In this document: piece after piece, positions 1 through 8,328 of the stretch | Numbering within the stretch: position 1 is the first letter of the stretch | Layout: each line of letters opens with the position of its first letter | Source of the DNA: Acerihabitans sp047324305 | GTDB taxonomy: Bacteria; Pseudomonadota; Gammaproteobacteria; Enterobacterales; Enterobacteriaceae | Direction of reading: 5' to 3' | DNA length: 64,000 nucleotides | Assembly (NCBI RefSeq): GCF_047324305.1 | Contig: NZ_CP178740.1 | Coordinates: 558,001 to 622,000, forward strand | Notes under the pieces: generated by a model | Databases searched by the model: none | What the model saw: only the letters and a program-made list of their open reading frames with translations | What the model was told of the DNA's origin: nothing | Position numbers and translations under genes: made by a program

Positions 1-726
1 TGTCGCGAGCGGGCCCAGTCCCGGTTGCAAGCGGATTTGCAGCGGCCGTTTGAAGGTGGTGCCGTGCAATATGACCGCCCCGGTTTTATCAACGAAATAA
101 ATGGTGCGGTTATAGCGGCGTTCATATTTTTCAATCAGGTATTTGACTTTTTCGACGGAAAGGCCGATGCCGGTAATCCCGATAAAATTGCCCTGGTAAT
201 CCATAACCTTATGATTAACGAAGATATCCAGGTGAGTATGGTCCTCGGGATCGGGGCGCGCGTCGATAAAATACGGCTTGTCGCCGGCCGTGGCTTTTAT
301 CTGGAAATACCACCGATCCTCATCCTCCTGCTCGGAGACGGTTTCCAAAACCCGTTTGGGATCATAATAGCGCCGGGTTTTGTCGGAGACAAAAAAGGAA
401 AAAATAGTGTCGAAACGCCGATCGATCTCGCTCAGATAGCGAATCATCGCCTTCGGATCCTGCTCGCCATCCACCAGCACCCAGTCGCGGACAAAGGTGT
501 CATGGGCCATCAGGGAAGAAATAAATATCGGTTTTAACAGATCTTGCTGGATCTCGGAATAGACATTGTCGCTGGTCAGCGGTAGCGTGTTTTCTTCGAT
601 TTCGTCGTTGAGCGATTGCCTGGCCACCTCATAGCTGCTCCAGCTGATGATTAAAAAAGCAGTGAGCAACATCAGGGTAAATAAAATAATGGCCCGTGTT
701 TTATTCAACCAATGCAGGTTGTTCAT
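1..726 (-). CDS. Membrane sensor with dCache-like periplasmic domain, 3' end outside window
   Basis: An open frame of 242 codons runs off the left edge without a stop, so only the N-terminal part is visible. The ATG at 726 is preceded by an AGGTGA ribosome site. Residues about 8-30 form a hydrophobic membrane segment. The segment after it resembles the double-Cache sensing domains found in front of diguanylate cyclases and histidine kinases; a WYFQ stretch and a GITGIGLSV stretch are typical of such domains. The output domain is off the window, so GGDEF, kinase or chemoreceptor are all possible. I infer a membrane-bound signal receptor with a periplasmic ligand domain. The divergent YciI-like gene starts about 155 bases away. 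Confidence 0.75.
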   Translation of the reverse strand, partial: MNNLHWLNKTRAIILFTLMLLTAFLIISWSSYEVARQSLNDEIEENTLPLTSDNVYSEIQQDLLKPIFISSLMAHDTFVRDWVLVDGEQDPKAMIRYLSEIDRRFDTIFSFFVSDKTRRYYDPKRVLETVSEQEDEDRWYFQIKATAGDKPYFIDARPDPEDHTHLDIFVNHKVMDYQGNFIGITGIGLSVEKVKYLIEKYERRYNRTIYFVDKTGAVILHGTTFKRPLQIRLQPGLGPLAT

Positions 727-881
727 CAAGTTCACCTGGTACGTCATCTTCTTGCCATAAAGAGTGCGTTAATAGTGCGTCCCTGTCACGCGACAAATCC
801 CGGTCGGGTTTCATCGGCAGGTGGAGGTTGCCACTGTTAAGGTTTATCCTGACGGCATCATAAATCACGCAGGAGCCGCAG

Positions 882-1166
882 ATGTTTATCGTTGATTTAA
901 CGTATGAAGAGCCCATGGAAAAAGTTGAGGCGCTGCTGGAAGCGCACCTCGCCTGGTTGCGTAACTATTTCGCCACCGGCGATTTTGTGGCCTCCGGAAG
1001 GAAAGTGCCGCGCATCGGCGGCATCATCCTGACGCGGACCCTGCCGCGTCCCGATCTGGATGCGATCCTGGCGCAGGACCCCTTTAAGGAAGTGGCCAAC
1101 TACAGCATAACCGAATTTGTCCCTTCCACCACCAGCGAACTGCTCAGCGCCCTGCGTACGCTCTGA
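882..1166 (+). CDS. YciI-like family protein
   Basis: A 94-aa protein with the size and pattern of the YciI family: an N-terminal MFIVDLTY strand, an HLAWLRNYF helix in which the family's conserved His lies (about residue 23), a GG-containing turn, and a C-terminal PFKEVANYSITEF strand. YciI proteins are small ferredoxin-like-fold dimers related to muconolactone isomerases. They often carry a His/Asp pair but mostly have no assigned reaction. A GGAG ribosome site precedes the ATG. The gene stands alone between the divergent sensor gene and aldA. Family assignment is fairly secure; function is unknown. Confidence 0.8.
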   Translation: MFIVDLTYEEPMEKVEALLEAHLAWLRNYFATGDFVASGRKVPRIGGIILTRTLPRPDLDAILAQDPFKEVANYSITEFVPSTTSELLSALRTL

Positions 1167-1225
1167 TAATGAGCAGGGCGTCACGCTCAACGCGTTGGCG
1201 CCCCCTCCTGCGGCCAATGGATTTC

Positions 1226-1241
1226 TGTGATATTGCTCAAA
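1226..1241 (+). promoter_or_regulatory. Possible CRP site upstream of aldA
   Basis: TGTGA-N6-TCAAA matches eight of the ten core positions of the CRP consensus (TGTGA-N6-TCACA). It lies in the 327-base gap between the YciI-like gene and aldA. In E. coli aldA is catabolite-controlled, which fits, but a one-and-a-half-site match is weak. I see nothing else clear in this gap. Confidence 0.3.
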
Positions 1242-1493
1242 ATTACACATTAATATTGCCTGTCTGCCGGACAAGGTATTTTTGAGATATTAATCACAGC
1301 GTTCTTGAAATGGTTGCCAGACTATTTTTCCTCGTGGCAATAAGACAAAGATACTGCGCGCAAAATGCGGCAAAAGCCAGGGATGCGGGGACCCATGCCG
1401 CCGCCGGGGCCATTGCATTATTACGACGGCCGGAGTAAAACTTTTATCCAATGTGCAACAATAACCCTACAATTTCTTAATGGAGTTGCAGCA

Positions 1494-2936
1494 ATGGCAA
1501 TAATACAGCAACAGATGTATATCGACGGCGAGTTTGTTTCCAACCGCAGCGATAAATGGATTGATGTCCTCAACCCCGCCACCGAGGAAGTCATATCCCA
1601 GATACCGGACGCCGATGCGGACGATGTGCGCAACGCCATCGACGCCGCCGCGCGGGCGCAGCATGATTGGGAAGATTTGCCGGCTCAGGAACGGGGCGTG
1701 TGGCTGCATAAAATTGCCCAGGGCATCCGCGCCAGGGAACAGGAGCTAACCGATATTATCGTGGCCGAAGGGGGCAAGACCCAGGGCCTGGCCAGGACCG
1801 AGGTCTTGTTTACCGCCGATTATCTCGACTATATGGCCGAATGGGCGCGGCGCTATGAGGGCGAGATCATACAAAGCGACCGGCGCAACGAGAATATTTT
1901 TGTGTTTAAAAAAGCCATCGGCGTGACCACCGGCATCCTCCCCTGGAACTTTCCCTTTTTCCTGGTGGCGCGCAAAGCGGCGCCCGCGCTTATCACCGGC
2001 AATACCATCGTCGTAAAACCCAGCCAGCTGACGCCGAACAACGCCATTGCCTTTGCCGGCATCGTGCACGAGGCCGGCTTGCCCCGCGGCGTGTTTAATC
2101 TGGTGACCGGCCGGGGTTCGGTGGTGGGCCAGGAGCTGGCGGCCAACGCAAAAGTCGGTATGGTAAGCCTGACCGGCAGCGTGGCGGCGGGAGAGCAGAC
2201 CATGGCGGCGGCGGCGAAAAACATTACCAAGGTCTCGCTGGAGCTCGGCGGCAAGGCGCCGGCCATCGTCATGAACGATGCCGATCTGGATCTGGCGGTC
2301 AAGGCGATAGTCGCCTCCCGCGTCATCAATACCGGGCAGGTCTGCAACTGCGCCGAACGCGTGTATGTGCAGGAAGATATTCAGGATGACTTTATCGCCC
2401 GGCTCACCGCGGCGTTTAACCAGGTGACTTTTGGCGATCCTGCCCGGGAAGAAAACCTGGATATGGGGCCGTTGATTGACGCGGCCGCGCTGAAAAGCGT
2501 GCAGGACAAAGTGGATAACGCCGTGGCGCAAGGCGCCAGGGTGGTCACCGGCGGGCGGCGGGCGGGCGATAAGGGCTATTTTTTCCAGCCTACCCTACTG
2601 GTGGATGTAAAGCATGAGATGGATATCATGCATGAGGAAACCTTTGGCCCGGTGCTGCCGGTCACGACCTTCCGCACCCTTGACGAAGCGGTGCAAATGG
2701 CCAATGACTGCGAATTCGGCCTGACCTCCTCGATTTATACCACCAACCTCAATACCGCCATGGCGGCGATAAAAAAACTGAAGTTCGGCGAAACCTATAT
2801 TAACCGGGAAAATTTCGAGGCCATGCAGGGCTTCCACGCGGGATGGCGCAAGTCGGGCATCGGCGGCGCCGACGGACGCCACGGGCTGGAAGAGTATTTG
2901 CAAACCCATGTGGTGTACCTGCAATACCAGGCCTGA
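1494..2936 (+). CDS. aldA: Lactaldehyde/glycolaldehyde dehydrogenase AldA
   Basis: A 480-aa NAD-dependent aldehyde dehydrogenase that aligns along its whole length with E. coli AldA (479 aa). Shared blocks include MAEWARRYEGEIIQSDR, GVTTGILPWNFPFF, the LELGGKAP glutamate motif, the catalytic-cysteine segment GQVCNCAERVYVQ, and the C-terminal NRENFEAMQGFHAGWRKSG. It oxidises L-lactaldehyde (from fucose or rhamnose) to lactate and glycolaldehyde to glycolate in the cytoplasm. The frame stays open further upstream. I chose the ATG at 1494 because GGAG precedes it and the protein then begins like AldA. No sugar-catabolic genes are adjacent. Confidence 0.95.
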   Translation: MAIIQQQMYIDGEFVSNRSDKWIDVLNPATEEVISQIPDADADDVRNAIDAAARAQHDWEDLPAQERGVWLHKIAQGIRAREQELTDIIVAEGGKTQGLARTEVLFTADYLDYMAEWARRYEGEIIQSDRRNENIFVFKKAIGVTTGILPWNFPFFLVARKAAPALITGNTIVVKPSQLTPNNAIAFAGIVHEAGLPRGVFNLVTGRGSVVGQELAANAKVGMVSLTGSVAAGEQTMAAAAKNITKVSLELGGKAPAIVMNDADLDLAVKAIVASRVINTGQVCNCAERVYVQEDIQDDFIARLTAAFNQVTFGDPAREENLDMGPLIDAAALKSVQDKVDNAVAQGARVVTGGRRAGDKGYFFQPTLLVDVKHEMDIMHEETFGPVLPVTTFRTLDEAVQMANDCEFGLTSSIYTTNLNTAMAAIKKLKFGETYINRENFEAMQGFHAGWRKSGIGGADGRHGLEEYLQTHVVYLQYQA

Positions 2937-3111
2937 TGGCGGCCAGCGCCGCCGGCGGAGCGGGTTGCCGGGCGCCGGGCGCGGGTTCCAGCCGGCCTGG
3001 CGCCCGGCGGCGATTGGCCCGCCGCCGCGCCTGCGCTAGAATAACCCTCGTCCGCGGCATGCCCGCGCGGGGTCCTGCACCGCCGGACCGGAGATAAGCG
3101 ACGAGGTAACC

Positions 3112-4077
3112 ATGTCTGATAAACCGGTGCTATTTATGGCCTGCCCGCTATTTACGCAGGCCCATACCTTATTAAGCGCGCATTTCACCCTGCGCCATAC
3201 CACGGAAAGCACGCTGGCAGGCACCCTGGCGTCGCTGTCCGCCATGACCGACGTGCAGGCGTTATTGGTTTCCCTGGCCATGCCGCTGGACAGCCAGGCC
3301 ATCGAACAATTGCCGCGCTCCATCAAGGCTATCTGCACCTATTCGGTGGGGACCAACCATATCGATTTGGCGGCAGCCAAGGCGCGCGGCATCAAGGTGT
3401 TGTTTACGCCGGATGTGCTGAGCGAATCCTGCGCCGACACCGCCCTGCTGCTGATGTTGGGCGCGGGCCGCCGCGCGCTGGAAGGGCTGCGTCTGTTAAA
3501 AGGCGGTGATTGGCCGGGCTGGGCGCCGGACCAGCTGTTGGGCAAGGATGTCTGGAACCAGCGCCTGGGGATCTTCGGCATGGGCCGCATCGGCCAGGCC
3601 ATTGCCCGGCGCGCGCGCGGTTTTGATATGGAAATTCATTACCATAACCGGCACCGGTTGCCGCCCGCGGCCGAACAACACGCCGTGTATCACGATTCCC
3701 TCGCCGACCTCGCCGCGCACAGTGATTACTTTTGCATAGCCTGTCCGCCCGCCCCGGAAACCCGGGGCGTGGTGGATGCCCCCTTGCTGGCGCAGCTGCC
3801 CAAGGGCGCGGTGGTGGTGAATATTTCGCGCGGCGACATTATCAACGATAACGCGCTGATCGCCGCGCTCAACGCGGGCCACGTGGCCGCCGCCGGGCTG
3901 GACGTTTTCGCCGGCGAGCCCGATATCCATCCCGCCTACCGGCAGATGGACAACGTATTCGGCCTGCCGCATCTGGGCAGCGCCACGCTTGCCACGCGCC
4001 TGCGCATGGCGTCGCTGCTGCGCGACGGACTGGTGGGTATTCTGGCGGGCAGGATGCCGGCCAATGCGGCCAACTGA
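3112..4077 (+). CDS. D-isomer-specific 2-hydroxyacid dehydrogenase
   Basis: A 321-aa protein with the two-lobed fold of the family. The NAD(P)-binding glycine motif LGIFGMGRIGQAIARR is near residue 147. The signature VVVNISRGDIINDNAL carries the conserved arginine near residue 240. The catalytic histidine is in the LPHLGSAT segment. It resembles the glyoxylate/hydroxypyruvate reductase branch (GhrB-like). The reaction would be NAD(P)H-dependent reduction of a 2-oxo acid. A GACGAGG ribosome site precedes the ATG. Its position after aldA would suit glycolate/glyoxylate handling, but the 175-base gap and lack of other pathway genes leave the substrate open. Confidence 0.85.
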   Translation: MSDKPVLFMACPLFTQAHTLLSAHFTLRHTTESTLAGTLASLSAMTDVQALLVSLAMPLDSQAIEQLPRSIKAICTYSVGTNHIDLAAAKARGIKVLFTPDVLSESCADTALLLMLGAGRRALEGLRLLKGGDWPGWAPDQLLGKDVWNQRLGIFGMGRIGQAIARRARGFDMEIHYHNRHRLPPAAEQHAVYHDSLADLAAHSDYFCIACPPAPETRGVVDAPLLAQLPKGAVVVNISRGDIINDNALIAALNAGHVAAAGLDVFAGEPDIHPAYRQMDNVFGLPHLGSATLATRLRMASLLRDGLVGILAGRMPANAAN

Positions 4078-4110
4078 TCGCAGCCGTCGTTAACCACGGG
4101 CGGCGATCCG

Positions 4111-4671
4111 TCACCCCTGGGGTGTTGGCGCATCCAGCAACAGTTTTTTGTGCAATTCCGCGGCCAGCATCTCAATGCGCTCGCTCAGGTTTTTGGTCAG
4201 AGTGGTCAGCTCGGTATTTTGCTGCAGCAGCACCATGATTTGCGCCGAGGTTTGCGCCGCCCGCTCCTGGCGTTCGGCATTGGCGACGGCCAGCGCCTCG
4301 CGATGCTGGGCATCCGCGTCGGCATGCGCCTTGTCCCGCTCCGCCTGGCGCGTCTGGGCCAACAGGATCAGCGGCGCGGCATAGGCCGACTGCAGACTGA
4401 ACGCCAGATTAAGCAGGATAAACGGATAGATATCGAATTTGGCGAAACCAAAGGTATTGATGCATACCCAGGCGATAACGATCAGCGTCTGCGCCCCTAA
4501 AAACATCGGCGTGCCGAAGAATCGGGCGAAACCTTCCGCCTTACGCGCAAACCAGCCGTTGCCGAACGGCGCGGACAAATGGGCGTGACGGCGGTGGAAA
4601 CGCAGATGATCAATCTTTGCGGGCGCGGCGTCCGCGGCGTCGGGCGTGGCGGCTGAAGTCGGTTTTTCCAT
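4111..4671 (-). CDS. DUF1003 membrane protein
   Basis: A 186-aa protein with the DUF1003 core: a first helix beginning near FLGAQTLIVIAWVCINTFG and a second around YPFILLNLAFSLQSAYAAPLIL, followed by a charged, probably coiled-coil tail rich in Ala, Glu, Gln and Arg. Members are small inner-membrane proteins of unknown role. I chose the ATG at 4671 because GGATGAG sits seven bases upstream; an ATG at 4683 and a TTG at 4692 are in frame. It converges on the hydroxyacid dehydrogenase gene, with 33 bases between the stops. Confidence 0.8.
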   Translation of the reverse strand: MEKPTSAATPDAADAAPAKIDHLRFHRRHAHLSAPFGNGWFARKAEGFARFFGTPMFLGAQTLIVIAWVCINTFGFAKFDIYPFILLNLAFSLQSAYAAPLILLAQTRQAERDKAHADADAQHREALAVANAERQERAAQTSAQIMVLLQQNTELTTLTKNLSERIEMLAAELHKKLLLDAPTPQG

Positions 4672-4801
4672 GGTTTTTCTCATCCGGGGCAATGATGTTT
4701 ATCTTGCTGATAATACCGGTTATGCCAAAGGCCGAGCTCGGCCGTTGACGCATGCGCCCATTATAGTTGCCGGCGCGCGGAAACCGGCACATATAATATG
4801 T

Positions 4802-4821
4802 AACCGGGCGATCGCCCGGTT
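4802..4821. terminator. Perfect 20-bp palindrome, possible terminator
   Basis: AACCGGGCGATCGCCCGGTT is self-complementary over all 20 bases. It lies just after the stop of the 312-aa gene (minus strand) and upstream of the DUF1003 gene. There is no proper T-tract on the minus side, so termination is only plausible. A protein-binding palindrome is the alternative. Confidence 0.4.
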
Positions 4822-4837
4822 TCCCCATGACCTACCC

Positions 4838-5776
4838 TCACATCCGCAGGATCGGCGTGGTGTCGGCGTAAGCGCTGGGCACGATTCGGATACTCACGTG
4901 ATCATGCAATTGCCGCTGGCAATAGCGATAGGCGGAATACGTCAGCGGCCAATACGGCTCATCCTGACGGCCTTCAATTTTCATGGCGGTTTGGTGCCGG
5001 AAATTCACATCGAAATTAACCATAATCTTATAATAATTGCTCCACTCCAGCCCCAGCTTGATGATACGTCTTAATAGCATCGTTTTTATCGCCCCCGCCA
5101 GATGAGGCCTGTTTTTATCGCCGCGCCTGCGCAAGGCTTTAAAACCCGCCACATCGCCCCGCCGTATAAATTTTCTCGCCAGCGCTCTGGTATCCCGCCA
5201 TAACCCGTCATCAAAGCGCGGCCTGGAAGGGCTGTTTTTAAGCAATATGTTTTTTGCGCACTCGCAATTCCTCCCTAAGATCCGGCATTTTTCTATTTTC
5301 TCAAGCAACCGAGATTTTACGGATATAAAATCATAATTATCCCGTAAAAAGTCACGCCATGACATCAGCAACATTTTGGCGGTCGCGCCGTCGATACCCG
5401 TTAATACGGTAAAACGCCTCACCCTGCGGCGGCTAATGGCAACCCCCAGGCGTAGTTGCCTGATTTTACGATAATCCAGTTGCTCGGTAGTGATACCCAG
5501 CGCCTGGTTAAGCTGATCAAGGGTAAATTGAGTCACGCCGTCCCCGCTGTCAAGATTACGGACATTAGCAAAACCATAGACTAAAGCCACCCGTCTATTC
5601 ATCGGGCGTTGATTTGTGATCACAGGGACGAATACGCTATTATCATTGGCGGCGAAAACGATATTATTTAATTTTTTATTGCAAGCGCCCTTATGATTTG
5701 CATTCATTCCAGTGATGTCATCAGTCGGAATTTTATTTAATAAGCACGCGATACTTGACGGTATAAAATTCACCAT
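4838..5776 (-). CDS. Unrecognised 312-aa protein
   Basis: I do not recognise this protein. The frame is open for 312 codons and the ATG at 5776 has a strong AAGGAG ribosome site four bases upstream, so it looks genuine. The first 60 residues are Asn-rich and encoded by AT-rich DNA unlike the neighbours. The middle and C-terminal parts are strongly basic (runs such as SRRRVRRF and KALRRRGDKNR). There is no signal peptide, membrane segment or cysteine-pair motif. The AT-rich start and atypical composition suggest horizontal acquisition. A secreted effector or a nucleic-acid-binding protein would fit, but neither is supported by a motif. Confidence 0.6.
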   Translation of the reverse strand: MVNFIPSSIACLLNKIPTDDITGMNANHKGACNKKLNNIVFAANDNSVFVPVITNQRPMNRRVALVYGFANVRNLDSGDGVTQFTLDQLNQALGITTEQLDYRKIRQLRLGVAISRRRVRRFTVLTGIDGATAKMLLMSWRDFLRDNYDFISVKSRLLEKIEKCRILGRNCECAKNILLKNSPSRPRFDDGLWRDTRALARKFIRRGDVAGFKALRRRGDKNRPHLAGAIKTMLLRRIIKLGLEWSNYYKIMVNFDVNFRHQTAMKIEGRQDEPYWPLTYSAYRYCQRQLHDHVSIRIVPSAYADTTPILRM

Positions 5777-5929
5777 AAAACTCCTTCGTATTTAATAATA
5801 TTTATCTATAACGATAACATAAATATCCATTACCCGGATTTACTAGCGCGGACGTGCCGGCGAGAAGAGTTACGATTGTATATTACTTATATTATCGGCG
5901 GGATATATTCATATACTGCAATAAAATTA

Positions 5930-6274
5930 TTAAACAGAAGTCGTATTGTCGCGCTCTCTGGCGCACTGCGCGGCGTAGGACGTGAGGATGGCCTGGATCA
6001 GGGGGCCGAAGCGTTCCTGCAGATCGTCAAGCCGGGACGTATTGCGCACTTCCACCCCTTTGCGTTCACTGCGGATCAGGCCGGCTTCCCGTAATATCTT
6101 GAAGTGCTGGGACAAGGTGGATTTCGGCACGGCGCGATCGCTGAACGCAAGAAACGCCGAACAGGGCCGGGCGCACCCGGCCCGGGCGATCTCGGCGAAG
6201 ATATGAACGCGCAGGGGATCGGACAGGGCATGCAAAATCCCCTCTACGGTAATGTCTTCAGGCGCGGGGTGCAT
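5930..6274 (-). CDS. ArsR-family winged-helix repressor
   Basis: About 114 aa with an ArsR-type DNA-binding domain: ALSDPLRVHIFAEIA as the first helices, then the recognition region VPKSTLSQHFKILREAGLIRSERKG and a basic wing. No CxC metal-binding motif is seen, so it is probably a non-metal member of the type often found next to oxidoreductases. ATGs at 6286 and 6274 are possible. The latter has GAG upstream and gives the usual family N-terminus. It diverges from the SDR gene at 6404, and two palindromes in the gap look like its operators. That suggests autorepression and repression of the SDR cluster. Confidence 0.85.
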   Translation of the reverse strand: MHPAPEDITVEGILHALSDPLRVHIFAEIARAGCARPCSAFLAFSDRAVPKSTLSQHFKILREAGLIRSERKGVEVRNTSRLDDLQERFGPLIQAILTSYAAQCARERDNTTSV

Positions 6275-6322
6275 TATCGGTCTCATAAAAAATTTATAGC
6301 AGATTGTTGACAAGGTGTCCAA

Positions 6323-6343
6323 TAGTTCATACTTTACGAACTA
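6323..6343. promoter_or_regulatory. Operator-like palindrome 1 (ArsR/SDR gap)
   Basis: TAGTTC-N9-GAACTA, with partial symmetry continuing inward. It is the first of two near-identical sites whose centres are 24 bases apart in the gap between the ArsR-type gene and the divergent SDR gene. Confidence 0.65.
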
Positions 6344-6346
6344 AGA

Positions 6347-6367
6347 TAGTTCATAAATTCCGAACTA
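6347..6367. promoter_or_regulatory. Operator-like palindrome 2 (ArsR/SDR gap)
   Basis: TAGTTC-N9-GAACTA, the second copy, sharing TAGTTCATA and CGAACTA with the first. It ends 36 bases before the SDR start codon, where a bound repressor would block RNA polymerase. Confidence 0.65.
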
Positions 6368-6403
6368 ACGTACTTCATCCTATCCACCCTCCGGAGTCTG
6401 CTT

Positions 6404-7153
6404 ATGAGTCAGTTGCAAGGTAAAGTCGCCGTCGTCACCGGCGCATCCAAGGGCATTGGCGCCGCTATCGCCAAAAGCTTTGCCGCCGCCGGCGCGTCGG
6501 TTGTGGTTAATTATGCCGCCAGCCGCGAGGATGCGGATAAAGTGGTCGCCGGGATCGTCGCCGACGGCGGCAAGGCGATTGCCGTACAGGGCGACGTGGG
6601 CAACGCGGCGGATGTCGAGCGCGTGTTCAGCGCCGCCAGGGACGCCTACGGCGCGCTGGACGTGCTGGTAAACAACGCCGGGGTCTTCGCCTTCGGACCG
6701 CTTGAAGAGGTGACCGAGGCGGAGTTCCACCGCCAGTTTAATATCAATGTGCTCGGCACTATCCTGTCGACGCGGGAAGCGCTAAAGTATTTTAATCCCC
6801 AGGGCGGCAGTGTTATCAACATTACCTCGGCGATCAGCACCCACCCCACCCCCGGCTCGGCTATTTATGCCGCGACCAAAGGGGCGATTGATACCCTGAC
6901 GGTCGGCCTGTCGCGGGAACTGGGCGCACGCGGCATCCGGGTCAATGCCATCGCGCCGGGCGGCGTGGCAACCGAAGGCGCCGCCCGGTTAGGCATAGTG
7001 GGCAGCGACTTTGAAAAAGAATTGATTGCGCAGACGCCGCTGGGCCGGTTCGGCCTGCCGGGGGATATTGCCGCCGTCGCGCTGTTCCTGGTGTCTGACG
7101 CCGCCGCCTGGCTGACCGGCGAACGCATCAGCGCCTCCGGCGGCTGGCGCTGA
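6404..7153 (+). CDS. SDR-family NAD(P)-dependent oxidoreductase
   Basis: A 249-aa classical short-chain dehydrogenase. The cofactor motif TGASKGIG is at about residues 13-20, NNAG follows near residue 90, the catalytic Ser is in NITSAIS, the YAATK pair gives Tyr and Lys, and VNAIAPGGV follows. It resembles the FabG-like 3-oxoacyl reductase branch, but the substrate cannot be read from sequence. CTCCGGAG lies a few bases before the ATG. It heads a probable operon and is likely controlled by the divergent ArsR-type repressor. Confidence 0.88.
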   Translation: MSQLQGKVAVVTGASKGIGAAIAKSFAAAGASVVVNYAASREDADKVVAGIVADGGKAIAVQGDVGNAADVERVFSAARDAYGALDVLVNNAGVFAFGPLEEVTEAEFHRQFNINVLGTILSTREALKYFNPQGGSVINITSAISTHPTPGSAIYAATKGAIDTLTVGLSRELGARGIRVNAIAPGGVATEGAARLGIVGSDFEKELIAQTPLGRFGLPGDIAAVALFLVSDAAAWLTGERISASGGWR

Positions 7154-7265
7154 CGGCCGGCGAGCACCTTACCGATAAGCCCGGCCCGGACGCCTGTCCG
7201 GCCGGGATACCCCTTTATCCGGCGGCGGCGGCGACGCCCCTGCCCCTCACACCCCGGGAGCGACT

Positions 7266-7562
7266 ATGCCGGCCTATTTTGTTGCGGTACGTGAAGCGGT
7301 AAATGATCCAGAGCAAATGAAAATCTACGGCGAGAAGGCGGGGAAAAGCACCGCTATCCATCAGCCCGTTCCCCTGGCGCTGTACGGGCGTTTGCGCCAT
7401 ACCGACGGCGGCGCGGTGGAAGGCGCGGTGATCCTGGAATTTCCCACCTTCGAGGCGGCCGAAGCCTGGTATGATAGTCCCGAGTATCAGGAGGCGGTGG
7501 CGCACCGGTTTCGCGGCGCGACCTACCGGACGTTTATCATCCAGGGCGTGGAAGGCGAATAA
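7266..7562 (+). CDS. DUF1330 family protein
   Basis: A 98-aa protein with the DUF1330 pattern: an N-terminal AYFVAVREAVNDPEQM, a central VILEFPTFEAAEAWYDSPEYQ, and a C-terminal strand. The fold is that of small dimeric alpha/beta-barrel monooxygenase-like proteins, and most members have no known activity. It follows the SDR gene by 112 bases and precedes a frameshifted NAD(P)-binding gene, so it probably belongs to the same transcription unit. Confidence 0.85.
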   Translation: MPAYFVAVREAVNDPEQMKIYGEKAGKSTAIHQPVPLALYGRLRHTDGGAVEGAVILEFPTFEAAEAWYDSPEYQEAVAHRFRGATYRTFIIQGVEGE

Positions 7563-7588
7563 CGCGGCCGCGCCCGCGGAGAGAAACC

Positions 7589-8286
7589 ATGAAAGTGATG
7601 ATCTGGGGCGCCACCGGCATGGTGGGCCAGGGCGTACTGCGGGAATGCCTGCTGGCTGAAGACGTGACGGCGGTCGTCGCCGTGGGGCGGTCGTCGCCGT
7701 GGGGCGCTCGGCGCCGCGCGTGGAACATCCCAAACTGCAAACCCTGATCCACACCGAGCTGCTGCAGTATGACGCGATTGCGCACCGGCTCGGCGGTATC
7801 GACGCCGCATTTTTTTGCCTGGGGGTCAGCTCGGTGGGCATGGACGAACCACGCTACACCACCATTACCCATGATATGACCCTTGCCGCCGCGCAGGCGC
7901 TGGCGCGGATAAGCCCGGCGGCGACCTTTGTCTATCTCTCGGGCACGGGGGCCGACAGTGCGGAAAAAAGCCGCACCATGTGGCAGCGGGTACGCGGCGG
8001 CACCGAAAACGCCCTGCAACGCCTGCCGCTGAAAGCGGTGTATATTGTTCGCCCCGGCATCATCCTGCCTAAACACGGCGCGCGGTCGAAAACGCCGCTG
8101 TACCGCGTGCTTTACCTGCTGCTGACGCCGGTGATGTCTTTGTTTAGGCCTTTGTTTCCCCGCCGTATCCTGACCACGCAAACCCTGGGCCTGGCCATGC
8201 TTAACCTTGCCCGGCGCGGTTTCTCCCGTCCGGTGCTGGAAACCGGGGATATATACGCTGTTTCCCATACGGCAAAAACAAAATAG
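7589..8286 (+). pseudogene. NAD(P)-binding epimerase-like protein, frameshifted by a 17-bp duplication
   Basis: The ATG at 7589 has GGAGAGA upstream and begins an excellent Rossmann start (MKVMIWGATGMVGQGVLREC). The frame then runs into a 17-bp tandem duplication at 7673-7706, shifts, and stops near 7743. The rest of the protein is encoded in another frame through 8286 (about 195 codons, with FVYLSGTGAD and VRPGIILP segments of the NAD-dependent epimerase/dehydratase superfamily). Removing one copy of the 17 bases restores a single frame of about 226 residues through VAVGRSAPRVEHPK. The break therefore has one simple cause and is recent. A sequencing error is possible but less likely for a clean duplication. 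Confidence 0.8.
7669..7706 (+). repeat. 17-bp direct tandem duplication
   Basis: The unit GTCGTCGCCGTGGGGCG occurs twice back to back (7673-7689 and 7690-7706). The 17-base periodicity extends a few bases leftward to 7669. Seventeen is not a multiple of three, so the duplication breaks the surrounding reading frame. Confidence 0.95.
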
Positions 8287-8328
8287 CGTCCGGTCATAAA
8301 ACGGTGTAATGGCTATAGCCGGTAATGT

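Noticed and set aside
701..916. 71-aa minus-strand frame before the sensor gene
   Set aside because: It overlaps the sensor start in another frame and runs through the gap; no ribosome site or recognisable product.
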